A stretch of 64,000 bases of DNA from Colwellia sp. BRX10-3 (GCF_014077505.1 NZ_JACGWA010000001.1:1078889-1142888); one strand, 5' to 3'; positions 20,327-31,778 are shown, counted from the first letter of the stretch. Program-made: numbers and translations. Notes: a model not told the origin generated them from the sequence alone.

Positions 20327-20797
20327 CTAAAGTTCAGCTACAAGTTTATCTAAAATGTCGCTATGTGCAGCGGCATCAATTGAACGTTCAAGAATTTTCT
20401 CTGCACCAGCAACTGCTAATATAGCAACTTGTTGACGTAGTTCTTCTTTCACTTGGTTACGTTCAGTATCAATTTCTGCATGACCTGAAGCTAAGATTTT
20501 AACTTTCTCAGCTTGTGCTTTAACTGCAGCTTCTTCAATTATTTGAGCTTCACGCTTTTTAGCAGCTTCGATAATACCAGCTGCTTGCGCTTTAGCGTCT
20601 TTTAATTGTGCTGTAGCTTTTCCTTGAGCAAGCTCAAGTTCTTTAGCGGCACGGTCAGAAGCAGCAAGTCCGTCAGCAATAACTGCTTGGCGAGCTTCGA
20701 TGGCACCAATAATTGGTGGCCATACATACTTCATACAAAAAATTACGAATACGATAAATGCGATTAATTCACCAACTAAGGTCATATTAAGATTCAT
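20327..20797 (-). CDS. atpF: ATP synthase b subunit
   Basis: A 156-residue peripheral-stalk subunit. One N-terminal transmembrane helix (residues about 5-25, containing [20 protein letters not shown]) is followed by a long Ala/Glu/Lys/Gln-rich coiled coil to the C-terminus. Length matches E. coli AtpF. It anchors the delta and alpha subunits to the membrane sector. It lies 32 bases downstream of atpE. Confidence 0.97.
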   Translation of the reverse strand: MNLNMTLVGELIAFIVFVIFCMKYVWPPIIGAIEARQAVIADGLAASDRAAKELELAQGKATAQLKDAKAQAAGIIEAAKKREAQIIEEAAVKAQAEKVKILASGHAEIDTERNQVKEELRQQVAILAVAGAEKILERSIDAAAHSDILDKLVAEL

Positions 20798-20829
20798 TTA
20801 TGTATCTCCTATTCAAATTCGCGTTTAAA

Positions 20830-21069
<240 letters not shown>

Positions 21070-21122
21070 TTATTTAAGTAAAGTTATAAAGTTAAAAAAC
21101 TAAGGTTGAAACTGTTATTCAT

Positions 21123-21151
21123 GCCCTTATTACCTTTAGAGTAACAAGGGC
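21123..21151. other. Hairpin in the atpB-atpE gap
   Basis: GCCCTT and AAGGGC arms with an inner TAC/GTA pairing form a stem-loop about 65 bases upstream of atpE. In the transcribed (minus) sense a U-run precedes it and none follows, so it is not a simple terminator. It may be an mRNA processing or stability element. Confidence 0.5.
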
Positions 21152-21210
21152 AAAAAATTTAGTATTCTAGGCATCCTGCCTTATACCCCAAGGGGCCGAA
21201 TAAATTCGTT

Positions 21211-22063
<853 letters not shown>

Positions 22064-22462
22064 TTAAAAATTTTTGTTCATAAAAAACGGTGTTAATAAC
22101 GGCAAAGCCACTACTAAAGAAAAACTGCTGAAAAAAGCTATTGGCTCTATCGCTAAAAATTTAAAGGCTAGCGCAAACAAAATGGCCGTTAATACTATTT
22201 TCAATTTTTCGCCACTATAAAAGGAATCTAAAACCTTTTCTGACGATCTTGCTCCAGCATATTTAAATGCTTTAAGAGCAAAGACAAAATTAGGGATTAT
22301 ACTTATCGCTCCACCCGTTAATACGGAGTGTGCAAAAGATAATCCCCAAATAAAATATGTTGCTATACTGCAAGCTAGTACAATAATAATGGAAATAAAA
22401 ATTTGTCTAAAAGCAAATTCTCTTCCTGGTTTAGCTAACTCATTGTGAATAAATAAACTCAC
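22064..22462 (-). CDS. atpI: ATP synthase protein I
   Basis: AtpI aids c-ring assembly. The start chosen is GTG at 22462 (132 residues, close to the 126 of E. coli) because GGAG lies 6 bases upstream. An in-frame ATG at 22540 would add 26 residues, but it overlaps the -10 hexamer of the probable operon promoter and so would lie upstream of the transcript. Four hydrophobic segments are visible, including FISIIIVLACSIATYFIWG and LTGGAISIIPNFVFALKAF, the latter typical of the family. It is the first gene of the atp operon. Confidence 0.85.
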   Translation of the reverse strand: MSLFIHNELAKPGREFAFRQIFISIIIVLACSIATYFIWGLSFAHSVLTGGAISIIPNFVFALKAFKYAGARSSEKVLDSFYSGEKLKIVLTAILFALAFKFLAIEPIAFFSSFSLVVALPLLTPFFMNKNF

Positions 22463-22539
22463 CAGAAACTCCGTACGATATTTTTCGTAATGCCTACAGT
22501 TTTTTAAAGAACAATATTCATCTTTAAAAAGCCGACGCA

Positions 22540-22567
22540 AGTATACTTAATTACAGAGTGAATGCAA
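22540..22567 (-). promoter_or_regulatory. atp operon promoter
   Basis: On the minus strand TTGCAT (22567-22562) and TATACT (22545-22540) are separated by 16 bases, giving a sigma-70-like promoter starting near 22533. It lies about 70 bases before the GTG start of atpI. Confidence 0.6.
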
Positions 22568-22793
22568 CAAAATAGGGCGCTCATTGGCGCTATTATCTGC
22601 AAAATTTTTCGCTAAATGAAGAAATTACGACTAATGTATAACCGAATATAAAAACTTTACTGTTCAATTATAAAAGTAGAAAGATAAACAGAAAACAAAT
22701 TACTATTTTTCAGCTACTCATAAATTAATATTTAAACAGACTTTTTTTTTATTATTAAACTGCAGCTATTTAAAAACTAATACATAGACTGAG

Positions 22794-23684
22794 CTAAAAT
22801 GAATTGAAGCGTGAAACAATACCATCAAGTTCAGTCAAGTCACTGTATGAAATAACCAATTTACCTTTACCTTTTTTATTGTGATTTATTGCAACATGGG
22901 AGCCTAATTTTTCAGACAAATTTTGCTCTAGTGCTTTGGTATTAGGATCAACTGGTTTTTCTTCTACTTCTTTAGGTGGCTGCTGTACTTTTTTAATTAA
23001 CGCTTCTGTTTCACGAACATTTAACTCTTTAGCTACCACGATACGGGCGGTATTGGTTTGAATATCATTATCTAATGCTAATAAAGCTCGCGCATGGCCC
23101 ATTTCGATATCGCCATGTTCTAATAAGGTTTTAACTTCACTGTTAAGATTATTTAAGCGTAATAAGTTAGTAACCGTGGTTCTTGACTTACCTACCGCAT
23201 CAGCCACTTCTTGGTGTGTTAATTCAAACTCAATTAATAAACGCTCTAATGCAATGGCTTCTTCCATCGCATTTAAATCTTCACGCTGAATATTCTCAAT
23301 CAAAGCAATAGCAACTGCCGCTTCATCAGGCACATGTTTTATTATACAAGGTACTGTATCTAGTTCAGCAATTTGCGCTGCACGCCAACGACGTTCGCCG
23401 GCTATAATTTCATAACTGTGATCACTGACGGGACGCACAATAATAGGTTGAATTATACCTTGTGACTTAATTGAGTTAGCCAGGTCGTCTAATGCTTCTG
23501 CTGACATATCTTTACGAGGCTGATACTTACCTGGATGCAGTTGCTCTATCGGTAAATTTTGTAATTCAGCATTTTTGTTTGTCGACTCAGATTTTTCACC
23601 AGTATTATCTGCTGAATTTCCTGATGGTTTTGTTAATAAGGCATCAAGACCGCGACCTAGACCTCTACGTTTTGTTTGACTCAT
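22794..23684 (-). CDS. parB: Chromosome-partitioning protein ParB
   Basis: A 296-residue CTP-dependent DNA clamp that loads at parS. The N-terminal RGLGRGLDALL motif interacts with ParA. Nuclease-like ParB domain motifs follow: LHPGKYQPRKDM, GIIQPIIVRP and the GERRWRAAQ arginine patch near residue 117. The HTH region LTHQEVADAVGKSRTTVTNL and a C-terminal dimerisation part complete it. It follows parA by 14 bases. Two perfect parS sites lie in recF, about 11 kb away on the other side of oriC. Confidence 0.97.
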   Translation of the reverse strand: MSQTKRRGLGRGLDALLTKPSGNSADNTGEKSESTNKNAELQNLPIEQLHPGKYQPRKDMSAEALDDLANSIKSQGIIQPIIVRPVSDHSYEIIAGERRWRAAQIAELDTVPCIIKHVPDEAAVAIALIENIQREDLNAMEEAIALERLLIEFELTHQEVADAVGKSRTTVTNLLRLNNLNSEVKTLLEHGDIEMGHARALLALDNDIQTNTARIVVAKELNVRETEALIKKVQQPPKEVEEKPVDPNTKALEQNLSEKLGSHVAINHNKKGKGKLVISYSDLTELDGIVSRFNSF

Positions 23685-23698
23685 GATATTCCTTATTA

Positions 23699-24499
23699 CT
23701 ACTCAGTTGTAGCTTGCGGTGTAGGTTGTTTTTTTTGTTCTGCACGGCGTAAAATCTCACCCGCCAATGCAAGATAAGCTTTTGCACCGGTTGAAGATTT
23801 ATCGTAATACATTACCGGTGCACCAAAACTTGGTGCTTCTGCTAAACGTACATTACGTGGAATAACCGTACGATATACTTTATCACCAAAATGTCGCTTT
23901 AATTGCTCAGAAACATCGTTGGCCAAACGATTACGGGGGTCGTACATAGTACGTAAAATACCTTCAATATGGAGTTTACCATTCACGACTGTAGTTAATT
24001 GTGAAATGGTATCCATTAATGCCGTTAAGCCTTCTAAAGCGTAATATTCGCATTGCATCGGTACTAAAACAGAGTCTGCTGCGGTCATGGCATTTACCGT
24101 CAACATATTTAAAGAAGGCGGACAATCTATAATAATATAGTCGTAGTCTTTTCTTATTTTTGATAAAGCATTTTTTAGCCGATGTTCTCGAGAATAAACT
24201 TCCATCAATTTTATTTCAGCAGCTGTTACATCACTGTTTGCGGCAATAAGATCATAAACACCGGCGGTATTTCTACATACCACTTCATCGAATGGACGCT
24301 CTTCAATTAATAATTCATAACAAGTTGCTGATACTTCATATTTATCTATACCGCTACCCATAGTAGCGTTACCTTGAGGATCAAGATCGACCAATAAAAC
24401 TTTACGTTTTGTCGCTGCAAGAGAAGCAGCTAGATTGACCGAGGTTGTCGTTTTACCGACACCACCTTTTTGATTTGCAACCGCGATTATTTTTCCCAC
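23699..24499 (-). CDS. parA: Chromosome-partitioning ATPase ParA
   Basis: A 266-residue Walker-type partition ATPase. The deviant Walker A is KGGVGKTTTS (residues 10-19), with DLDPQGNATMG, switch motif DYIIIDCPPSLNMLT and the DNA-binding basic regions around DPRNRLANDV. It is the short chromosomal ParA/Soj type with no N-terminal HTH, so it is not expected to repress its own operon directly. It lies between rsmG and parB, as in most gammaproteobacteria. Confidence 0.97.
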   Translation of the reverse strand: MGKIIAVANQKGGVGKTTTSVNLAASLAATKRKVLLVDLDPQGNATMGSGIDKYEVSATCYELLIEERPFDEVVCRNTAGVYDLIAANSDVTAAEIKLMEVYSREHRLKNALSKIRKDYDYIIIDCPPSLNMLTVNAMTAADSVLVPMQCEYYALEGLTALMDTISQLTTVVNGKLHIEGILRTMYDPRNRLANDVSEQLKRHFGDKVYRTVIPRNVRLAEAPSFGAPVMYYDKSSTGAKAYLALAGEILRRAEQKKQPTPQATTE

Positions 24500-24538
24500 A
24501 GGATCCTCAATACTTTTCTGATCAAAGTTTATTATTAT

Positions 24539-25165
24539 TTATGATTTAACTAATTCAATCAAATGGCGCTCGCCTTCTAACTGAGGAACGACAATAGCAT
24601 AACTATTTGTAACAGATATATTAATTGGTAAAGCTGATATTTCGTCACTAGGATAAATACCTTTCAGGGCCAAAAATCGACCATGTTCAACACTCACTAA
24701 ATGTTCACACCAAGTTACCATGTCGACCAATGATGAAAATGCTCTACTGAGCACACCATCAAAAGGCTGTTCTGGATGATAATCTTCCACCCGTGATTTA
24801 ACCGGTGTTACATTATTGAGTTTTAATTGGAAAACAACTTGTCTTAAAAAGGTAATTCTTTTTCCTAAACTGTCTAATAATACAAAATTACGATCAGGAT
24901 ACAAGATAGCAAGTGGAATTCCTGGTAAACCAGGCCCGGTTCCAACATCAATAAATGATTGTCCTTTAAGTAATGGACCTACCATTAAACTATCCATGAT
25001 ATGTTTGACTATCATATCTTTAGGATCGCGTATTGAGGTGAGATTGTATGCCTTATTCCATTTATTTAATAATTCAACATACTGGATAAGTAAGGATATT
25101 TGCTCTGTTGAAACCTCAAGTGAGGTTTCTTTAATCAGAGCAACGAGCTGTTCAGATAATGTCAT
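24539..25165 (-). CDS. rsmG: 16S rRNA m7G527 methyltransferase RsmG
   Basis: A 208-residue SAM-dependent methyltransferase (GidB) for G527 of 16S rRNA. Motif I is [18 protein letters not shown] near residue 73, followed by [15 protein letters not shown] and the conserved [20 protein letters not shown]. It lies 30 bases downstream of mnmG, the classical gidA-gidB order. Confidence 0.97.
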   Translation of the reverse strand: MTLSEQLVALIKETSLEVSTEQISLLIQYVELLNKWNKAYNLTSIRDPKDMIVKHIMDSLMVGPLLKGQSFIDVGTGPGLPGIPLAILYPDRNFVLLDSLGKRITFLRQVVFQLKLNNVTPVKSRVEDYHPEQPFDGVLSRAFSSLVDMVTWCEHLVSVEHGRFLALKGIYPSDEISALPINISVTNSYAIVVPQLEGERHLIELVKS

Positions 25166-25195
25166 AAGGTAAAATCTTTCATTTATGCTGGCTCT

Positions 25196-27085
25196 TTAAG
25201 CGCTTTTGCGTAATAAGCCATGTTTTTTCAGATAAACCAATAATAACGAAATTGCTGCTGGAGTAATACCAGAAATACGCGATGCTTTGCCAATAGTTTC
25301 AGGCCGAGTATCAGAAAGCTTTGCGACAACCTCATTTGACAAGCCCGATATCTGGGTAAAATCAAAATCCATTGGGATTAGAGTATTTTCATGACGTTTC
25401 TTTTTAGCTATTTCATCGAGTTGGCGATCAATGTAACCCGCATATTTTATTTGAATTTCAATTTGATCTGCGGCTTCTTTATCAGCAAGTTTAGGTCCTA
25501 GTCCTTCAATAGAAACTAAAACGTCATAACTAACTTCTGGGCGACGAACAAGATCTTCTAAACTGTTTTCACGACTTAATGGTGTTTTCAGTAATTCATT
25601 AACTTGAGCAACTGCAGGATGATCTTTCTGTAACCAAGTTGACCGTAAACGTTGGCGCTCTAACTCTACATTTTCCATTTTTTCATTAAATCGTTGCCAA
25701 CGTAAATCATCGACTAGACCTAAAGAACGTCCTTTTTCAGTTAAACGTATATCAGCATTATCTTCACGCAACAATAAGCGATATTCCGCACGAGAGGTAA
25801 ACATGCGATAAGGTTCTTTAGTGCCTAGAGTTGCTAAATCATCAATAAGAACGCCCATGTAAGCTTGATCTCTTGTTAATACCAGTTCTTCCTTTCCTTG
25901 CACTCTTGCTGCTGCATTGGTTGCTGCAACAAGGCCTTGTGCACCTGCTTCTTCATAGCCGGTTGTACCATTTATTTGACCAGCAAAATAAAGGTTTTCA
26001 ACAAATTTACTTTCGAGTGTTTGCTTCAAATCACGAGGATCGAAAAAGTCATATTCAATTGCATATCCTGGACGGGTTATATGAGCATTTTCAAAACCTT
26101 TAATCGATCTAACAAGATCCATCTGTACATCAAACGGTAAACTTGTAGATATACCATTTGGATAAATTTCGTGAGTGTTTAAACCTTCAGGTTCAACAAA
26201 TATTTGATGACTGTCTTTGTCTGCAAAGCGATGTATTTTATCTTCAATTGATGGACAGTAACGAGGGCCAATTCCTTCGATAACACCGGTGTACATAGGT
26301 GATCTGTCTAAGCCTGATTTTATAATTTCATGCGTTTTGGCATTGGTATGAGTAATGAAACATGAAACCTGTGCTGGATGATGCTCTGCAGAGCCCATGT
26401 AAGAAAATACCGGGCGAGGATCATCACCTGGTTGTTCTGCCATTACTGAAAAATCAAGCGATCTCGCATCTAAGCGGGGTGGCGTACCCGTTTTTAAACG
26501 ATCAATTCTAAATGGCATATCACGTAAACGAGCAGCAAGATTAACGCTAGCAGGATCACCTGCTCTTCCACCTTGGTAATTATTTAAGCCAATATGGATC
26601 TGACCTGCGAGGAAAGTACCTACAGTCAAAACCACGCTTTTAGCTTTAAATTTCAACCCCATTTGAGTAGAAACACCCACGATCTTATTATTTTCTAAAA
26701 TAAGATCATCACAAGGTTGTTGAAATATAGTTAAATTTTCTTGGTTTTCTAGATAGTTACGAACAAAGTTTCGATATAAATTTCGATCTGCTTGTATACG
26801 AGTTGCCCGTACAGCAGGGCCTTTGCTAGCATTCAGGGTTCTAAATTGGATCGCTGCATGGTCAGCGGCAGTCGCCATCAGGCCACCAAGCGCATCAATT
26901 TCTTTAACCAAATGACCTTTGCCAATGCCACCAATCGCTGGGTTGCATGACATTTGGCCAAGCGTATCAATGTTGTGAGTCAACAATAATGTTTTACATC
27001 CCATGCGTGCTGCTGCAAGTGACGCTTCTGTTCCAGCATGTCCACCACCAACAACAATTACGTCATAAGACTCTTGATACCACAT
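25196..27085 (-). CDS. mnmG: tRNA modification enzyme MnmG (GidA)
   Basis: A 629-residue FAD-dependent enzyme that, with MnmE, installs the carboxymethylaminomethyl group on U34 of certain tRNAs. The FAD motif [19 protein letters not shown] is at residues 11-29. Family signatures include [31 protein letters not shown] and the C-terminal [18 protein letters not shown] helix that contacts MnmE. It begins at the left edge of oriC, the same junction as in E. coli. Confidence 0.98.
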   Translation of the reverse strand: MWYQESYDVIVVGGGHAGTEASLAAARMGCKTLLLTHNIDTLGQMSCNPAIGGIGKGHLVKEIDALGGLMATAADHAAIQFRTLNASKGPAVRATRIQADRNLYRNFVRNYLENQENLTIFQQPCDDLILENNKIVGVSTQMGLKFKAKSVVLTVGTFLAGQIHIGLNNYQGGRAGDPASVNLAARLRDMPFRIDRLKTGTPPRLDARSLDFSVMAEQPGDDPRPVFSYMGSAEHHPAQVSCFITHTNAKTHEIIKSGLDRSPMYTGVIEGIGPRYCPSIEDKIHRFADKDSHQIFVEPEGLNTHEIYPNGISTSLPFDVQMDLVRSIKGFENAHITRPGYAIEYDFFDPRDLKQTLESKFVENLYFAGQINGTTGYEEAGAQGLVAATNAAARVQGKEELVLTRDQAYMGVLIDDLATLGTKEPYRMFTSRAEYRLLLREDNADIRLTEKGRSLGLVDDLRWQRFNEKMENVELERQRLRSTWLQKDHPAVAQVNELLKTPLSRENSLEDLVRRPEVSYDVLVSIEGLGPKLADKEAADQIEIQIKYAGYIDRQLDEIAKKKRHENTLIPMDFDFTQISGLSNEVVAKLSDTRPETIGKASRISGITPAAISLLLVYLKKHGLLRKSA

Positions 27086-27259
27086 AAATTACTGACCTTA
27101 GATTGTTTTCTATTAAATAATTAAGAGCGATATTTTAGCGCTTTTTTTGCTTCAGGGGAATGATCTAATTTAGGAAAAGATCTAAGCTTGATCCTTAAAT
27201 AATATATAAAGATCTATTTAAAGATCTTATTATTATTACTTATTAGGATCCTTGTTTTC

Positions 27260-27268
27260 TGTTGATAA
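27260..27268 (-). promoter_or_regulatory. Degenerate DnaA box (R1 position)
   Basis: The minus strand reads TTATCAACA, one base off TTATCCACA. It occupies the place next to the unwinding region where E. coli has its high-affinity R1 box. Confidence 0.6.
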
Positions 27269-27365
27269 GTCACTTTTCCTTTTATAAAACAAATAATTAA
27301 TAGATGTCCATTCTTGTGATCAAGCTTTGATCAACTCAGTTATAAGCTATGATCAAAATGGCTAG

Positions 27366-27374
27366 TTATCCACA
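27366..27374 (+). promoter_or_regulatory. DnaA box, perfect
   Basis: TTATCCACA matches the DnaA consensus exactly, in the middle of oriC, flanked by TAG and AGT. Confidence 0.85.
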
Positions 27375-27438
27375 AGTAAAATAAACTTAGATTATATACA
27401 CTGAATAATAATAGAAAATTAATAGCTTTTACCCAGAG

Positions 27439-27447
27439 TTATCCACA
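27439..27447 (+). promoter_or_regulatory. DnaA box, perfect (R4 position)
   Basis: TTATCCACA in the context CAGAG-box-ATAG resembles the right-end R4 box of E. coli oriC and lies on the mioC side. Confidence 0.88.
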
Positions 27448-27496
27448 ATAGCGTTTTTAATGATGGGTAATTGTTAATAACTTATGGGTAAGTAGG

Positions 27497-27940
27497 TTAT
27501 AAATGATCTTTGTTTTCATTTAGCCAGGCTTGAGATTGCTCTTCTGGATCTATATCTTCGCTCATATCTAGTGTAATTAAAGATACTATTTCAATACAAC
27601 CTTTTGATAAAAGTAGTTTATTTAATTTTTTTGCTGCATAACAAAAGGTATCATAACTTGAATCTCCAATACCGATCGTTAGAAACTTAACTGAGGATAG
27701 ATCTTGCTCGCTATTTTCAAGATCTGTAGCAAATGCTTGGATATTGTCGGGGTAGTCTCCAGCGCCATGAGTTGAAGTACAAATTAACCAAGTTTGATTT
27801 TTGCTTAATATTTGCGCAAATTCAGGCTCGAAATGTAGTTCAACTTGATGACCTAGTGCTGTTAATGTTTCTTCACAGGCTTCTGCAACATATTCAGAAC
27901 CGCCTAACATACTGCCAACAATTACTTGAAATGAGCTCAT
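27497..27940 (-). CDS. mioC: Flavodoxin-domain protein MioC
   Basis: A 147-residue flavodoxin-like FMN protein. The FMN phosphate loop region is GSMLGGSEYVAEA at the N-terminus, with CTSTHGAGDYPDNIQ and IGIGDSSYDTFCYAAKKL further on. It is transcribed toward oriC, as in E. coli. Its physiological electron partner is unclear in the family; roles in biotin synthase activation and in origin transcription have been discussed. Confidence 0.93.
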   Translation of the reverse strand: MSSFQVIVGSMLGGSEYVAEACEETLTALGHQVELHFEPEFAQILSKNQTWLICTSTHGAGDYPDNIQAFATDLENSEQDLSSVKFLTIGIGDSSYDTFCYAAKKLNKLLLSKGCIEIVSLITLDMSEDIDPEEQSQAWLNENKDHL

Positions 27941-27979
27941 TTATCGTTCCTATTATTGAAATTTTAACGCTATTAAAAA

Positions 27980-29365
27980 TTATTTACCGATACAAAAGGA
28001 TGAAAATATTTCGCTTAACAAGTCATCATTGGTGAACTCACCCGTTATTTTATTGAGTTCCTGTTGGCAAAATCTTAGTTCTTCCGCCAGTATTTCGCCG
28101 GCAACATAAGATTCAAGTTGCTCTAAGCCAATTTCTAGGTGCTGATGAGCTTGTTCAAGCGCGACTAAATGGCGTCGTCTCGCCATAAAACCACCTTCAG
28201 TGCTACCTTGATAACCCATGATATGTTTAAGGTGCTCAGTTAGCTCTATAATGCCTTTGCCTGTTTTAGCTGACAAGGTTACCGTTGGTATTGTGTTTAA
28301 CTCACTGTAACCAGTTTTTGCTTGGCTAATATCTGCTTTATTTCTAATAACAGTTAAACCTATATTATCGGGCAATTTTTCAAAAAACTCCGGCCAGATT
28401 GCTTTTGGATCATCTGTTTCATCATGTGCAGAATCAATCATTAACAAGACACGATCTGCCTGCTTTATTTCTTGCCATGCCCGTTCAATACCAATTTGTT
28501 CAACCTTATCAACACTCTCTCTTAATCCAGCAGTATCAATAATGTGTAGTGGCATGCCGTCTATGTGGATTTGTTCAGACAGTACATCACGAGTAGTGCC
28601 TTCAATGTCGGTGACTATTGCGCTTTCTTTACCGCTTAGCGCATTAAGTAAACTCGATTTTCCGGCGTTAGGTCGACCCGCAATAACTACGCGCATACCT
28701 TCACGTATAATACTGCCTTGCTGGGCTTTATTTTTTACTTCAGCTACTTGCGCAATAATTGCTTTTAAGTCGTTAACTACTTTTGTATCGGCGAGAAAAT
28801 CAATTTCTTCTTCAGGAAAATCAATGGCTGCTTCAACATACATGCGTAAATGTATGGTGTCGTTCACCATTTGGTGTACCAGTTTTGAAAAATCGCCCTG
28901 TAGTGAATGTAAAGCACATCGTGCTGCTTGTTCTGAACTTGAGTTAATTAAATCTGCAATAGCTTCGGCTTGAGTCAAATCCAGCTTATCATTAAGGAAT
29001 GCTTGTTCACTGAACTCACCAGGACCTGCCATACGCACTTTAGGTAAGGCCAAAATTTCTTTTAATAACATATCTAATATAATCGGCCCGCCATGGCCTT
29101 GCAGCTCTAAAATATCTTCACCAGTAAATGAATTAGGCCCTTTGAAATATATTGCGATTCCTTGGTCTAACGCTTTTCCCTTGTGATCGTTAAAGGTTAA
29201 ATATTCTGCTTTTCTTAATTCTGGTACTTTACCCAAAATGGCTTGAGCAACATTTTTAACTTCAGGCCCTGAAATTCTGATGATTCCAACACCACCTCTG
29301 CCAGGGGCTGTAGCCTGTGCTGCGATAGTTTCTTTATGGCTTGACGAAAAAGCTAGGTCTGACAT
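27980..29365 (-). CDS. mnmE: tRNA modification GTPase MnmE
   Basis: A 461-residue GTPase partnering with MnmG in U34 tRNA modification. The N-terminal tetrahydrofolate-binding domain begins [20 protein letters not shown]. The inserted G domain has G1 [11 protein letters not shown] near residue 227, G3 DTAGLRES and G4 NKAD. The C-terminus is FCIGK with the conserved cysteine C458. The gene lies 39 bases upstream of mioC in the same direction. Confidence 0.98.
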   Translation of the reverse strand: MSDLAFSSSHKETIAAQATAPGRGGVGIIRISGPEVKNVAQAILGKVPELRKAEYLTFNDHKGKALDQGIAIYFKGPNSFTGEDILELQGHGGPIILDMLLKEILALPKVRMAGPGEFSEQAFLNDKLDLTQAEAIADLINSSSEQAARCALHSLQGDFSKLVHQMVNDTIHLRMYVEAAIDFPEEEIDFLADTKVVNDLKAIIAQVAEVKNKAQQGSIIREGMRVVIAGRPNAGKSSLLNALSGKESAIVTDIEGTTRDVLSEQIHIDGMPLHIIDTAGLRESVDKVEQIGIERAWQEIKQADRVLLMIDSAHDETDDPKAIWPEFFEKLPDNIGLTVIRNKADISQAKTGYSELNTIPTVTLSAKTGKGIIELTEHLKHIMGYQGSTEGGFMARRRHLVALEQAHQHLEIGLEQLESYVAGEILAEELRFCQQELNKITGEFTNDDLLSEIFSSFCIGK

Positions 29366-29510
29366 GACATGTTCTCATTTAACGTTAAATTCTTTAATTG
29401 CCGATATTATAAACCGTTAATTACTTGCATGAAATGCGCACTGAGTTTTTGTTTGGGTTTTTGAGTATTACTCAGCTGATAATGTTATTAAATTATTGAA
29501 TTTTTCTCAT

Positions 29511-29537
29511 AAAAAAAGGCAGCCTAAGCTACCTTTT
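29511..29537 (-). terminator. Terminator after yidC
   Basis: On the minus strand AAAAGGTAGC-TTAG-GCTGCC forms a stem with one G-U pair followed by seven T residues, 17 bases past the yidC stop. It separates the rpmH-yidC unit from mnmE. Confidence 0.8.
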
Positions 29538-29553
29538 AGAAGACAAAATAATG

Positions 29554-31200
29554 TTATTTCGCTTTGGCCTTTTCTTTTTCTTTTTTCTTTTCGATGCCCG
29601 AGAATATTATTTTCATTTGTACAATTGAAATAATGTTACTGACTAACCAGTAAAGTACTAATCCTGATGGGAACCAGAAAAAGAATACCGTAAACATTAC
29701 CGGCATATATTGCATTATTTTTTGTTGCATTGGGTCTTGCACTGTCATTGGCTGCATTTTTTGCATAATGAACATACTAACACCCATTAGTACTGGTAAA
29801 ATGTAGAACGGGTCTTGTGCTGATAGATCTTGTATCCACAACATAAATGGCGCATGACGTAATTCTACACTTTCCAAAAATACCCAATACAATGCTAGGA
29901 AAATTGGCATTTGAATAATTAAAGGTAAACAGCCACCAGCAGGATTTACTTTTTCTTTACGATAAAGTTCCATCATAGCTTGTGACATTTTTTGTTTGTC
30001 ATCACCAAATCGTTCTTTGAGCTGCGTCATTTTTGGTTGTAGTGCACGCATTTTAGCCATTGAAGTATATTGTGCTTTCGTTAATGGATACATACCACCT
30101 TTAACGATAAGGGTAATGATGATTATTGCTACACCCCAGTTAGTTACAATAGACTGAATTTTTATTAGCAACCAAAATAGTGGTTGGCTGATCATGAATA
30201 AAAATCCGTAATCAATAGTCAGATCAAGGTTTTCTTCGATGCTTTCCAATACATCTTGGTCTTTTGGACCGACATAAAAAATTGCTGACGTTGTAGCTGT
30301 ACTATTTGGCTCAACGGTTATTGCTGGAGCTTTAAAACCAATAACCGCATCTTTGTTACTTGAGTAGCTAGTATACAATTGATTATTTGATGATTTTTCA
30401 GGCACCCAAGATGAAACAAAATAGTGTTGCAACATGGCAACCCAGCCACCTTGAGTTGAAACATTTAAGTTCGCTTCAGCTATATCATCAAAGTCATACT
30501 TTTCGTATACGTCTTCTGTGGTTGAATAAGCAGCGCCTTTGTACGTTGGAATTAAACCACTTCCACTGTCAATCAAAGTTGTTTGCTTAAGTTGGGCATA
30601 CATTTGCACACTTGCAGGAGTGCTAGCATTATTTTGTATTAAATATTCAACATTAATAGCATAGCTATCGTGGTTAAGCGTAAAGCGCTTGGTCACAGAT
30701 AAACCCGCTGTATCAACATATTTTAAATCAACCACTAGTGGTCCATTTGTATTGGCTTGATATGAGGTTGCAGATGTTTGATAAATAGGTCGACCTGGAA
30801 TTATACGGTCTAACCCTTGTGCACCCGTTAAACCACTTTGTGCTACATAACGATCACGGTCGTTACGTAAAATAGTGAAAGGTATGCCATTACCTTGTTC
30901 TGTATAGAACTTAAGTAATTTTGCTTCTACTATATCACCACCATTAGTATCAATTTTTAGTGATAAAACATCATTTTTTACGGTAATTAATGTAGCACTA
31001 ACTACTTTTTTTTCATTGCTAATAGACGTTGTTGTCACTGATGACTCAGGAACAAATTCACCGTTATTATTGCTTGGAGTTGTTTGTTGAGTTACTGCTG
31101 GTTGCTCAATAACTGGAGCATTGTCCGTTTGCCATTGATTAAATAGCAAATAGGTAACAACCATAAGCGCAATAAAAAGAAAACTGCGTTGGGATTCCAT
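29554..31200 (-). CDS. yidC: Membrane protein insertase YidC
   Basis: A 548-residue inner-membrane insertase. The first helix (residues 7-23, FLFIALMVVTYLLFNQW) is followed by a large periplasmic beta-domain (about 60-330) and the conserved five-helix core from about 340. Core motifs include GVAIIIITLIVKGGMYPLT with the hydrophilic-groove arginine replaced by lysine in this segment, YRKEKVNPAGGCLPLIIQMP and FFFWFPSGLVLYWLVSN. The tail is Lys/Glu-rich. It lies 6 bases downstream of yidD. Confidence 0.96.
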   Translation of the reverse strand: MESQRSFLFIALMVVTYLLFNQWQTDNAPVIEQPAVTQQTTPSNNNGEFVPESSVTTTSISNEKKVVSATLITVKNDVLSLKIDTNGGDIVEAKLLKFYTEQGNGIPFTILRNDRDRYVAQSGLTGAQGLDRIIPGRPIYQTSATSYQANTNGPLVVDLKYVDTAGLSVTKRFTLNHDSYAINVEYLIQNNASTPASVQMYAQLKQTTLIDSGSGLIPTYKGAAYSTTEDVYEKYDFDDIAEANLNVSTQGGWVAMLQHYFVSSWVPEKSSNNQLYTSYSSNKDAVIGFKAPAITVEPNSTATTSAIFYVGPKDQDVLESIEENLDLTIDYGFLFMISQPLFWLLIKIQSIVTNWGVAIIIITLIVKGGMYPLTKAQYTSMAKMRALQPKMTQLKERFGDDKQKMSQAMMELYRKEKVNPAGGCLPLIIQMPIFLALYWVFLESVELRHAPFMLWIQDLSAQDPFYILPVLMGVSMFIMQKMQPMTVQDPMQQKIMQYMPVMFTVFFFWFPSGLVLYWLVSNIISIVQMKIIFSGIEKKKEKEKAKAK

Positions 31201-31206
31201 AATGTC

Positions 31207-31455
31207 TTATTTCTCTTTTTTTGATAGTGGCACGGGATCTAGTCCTCCCGCATGGAGTGGGTGGCATTTTAGTATACGTTTGCTTGCTAACCAACAACCT
31301 TTTATCACACCAAAGCGATTAATTGCTTCTATCGCGTAAAAAGAGCATGTTGGATCAAATCGACAATTGGGTCCAAGCAATGGGCTAACCCAACGCTGGT
31401 AAGCTTTTACAAAGGTAATAGCTATTTTTTGTGGCGTTGAATTACTTTGCGCCAT
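31207..31455 (-). CDS. yidD: Membrane protein insertion efficiency factor YidD
   Basis: An 82-residue protein of the YidD family (COG0759), with [20 protein letters not shown] then [15 protein letters not shown] and [13 protein letters not shown]. Three conserved cysteines are present. It starts inside the 3' end of rnpA, overlapping by 34 bases, which is the usual arrangement and implies coupled translation. It assists YidC-dependent insertion. Confidence 0.95.
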   Translation of the reverse strand: MAQSNSTPQKIAITFVKAYQRWVSPLLGPNCRFDPTCSFYAIEAINRFGVIKGCWLASKRILKCHPLHAGGLDPVPLSKKEK

Positions 31456-31778
31456 ATTTTTTCCAATTGCTGATTAATTTCTGCATTTTCGAGCTTGTCA
31501 GTACCAGATTTTACCATAACGACTATATCTATATGGGGGAGGTCATGTTGATTTAAACGGAAGCTCTCGCGAATTTGTCGTTTGATACGATTTCGTTGTA
31601 CAGCTAATTTAACCCGTTTTTTAGCAATGGCAAGACCGAGACGGTTATTATTATCAGAATTTGGTGTGACGAGAATTGTGATGTGGCTAGAGCCAAAACG
31701 AAGAGGTTTTGAAAACACAGCTTGAAATTGACCGGGAGTCAACAGGCGTGACTCCCGATTAAATTCATAAGTAACCAT
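31422..31778 (-). CDS. rnpA: Ribonuclease P protein component
   Basis: A 118-residue basic protein that binds RNase P RNA for tRNA 5' maturation. Conserved features are [14 protein letters not shown] and the RNR-type motif [20 protein letters not shown] followed by RQIRESFR. It lies 41 bases downstream of rpmH and overlaps yidD. Confidence 0.96.
   Translation of the reverse strand: MVTYEFNRESRLLTPGQFQAVFSKPLRFGSSHITILVTPNSDNNNRLGLAIAKKRVKLAVQRNRIKRQIRESFRLNQHDLPHIDIVVMVKSGTDKLENAEINQQLEKIWRKVIQRHKK

Larger units (their letters stand above)
27160..27450. other. oriC: Chromosomal replication origin oriC
   Basis: The region lies between mnmG and mioC, the position of oriC in E. coli. It has nine GATC sites in under 200 bases (27162, 27179, 27190, 27211, 27223, 27247, 27318, 27329, 27351) and an AT-rich GATCT-headed tract (27196-27246) matching the duplex-unwinding 13-mers. 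There are two perfect DnaA boxes TTATCCACA (27366-27374 and 27439-27447). A third box directly right of the AT-rich tract is degenerate (27260-27268, TGTTGATAA in place of TGTGGATAA). A dyad TGATCAAGCTTTGATCA spans 27317-27333. Confidence 0.93.

Noticed and set aside
28542..28973. Long plus-strand open frame opposite mnmE (143 residues)
   Set aside because: It is antisense to a clearly conserved gene, has no ribosome-binding site and shows low-complexity Ser/Ala/Ile composition typical of shadow frames.
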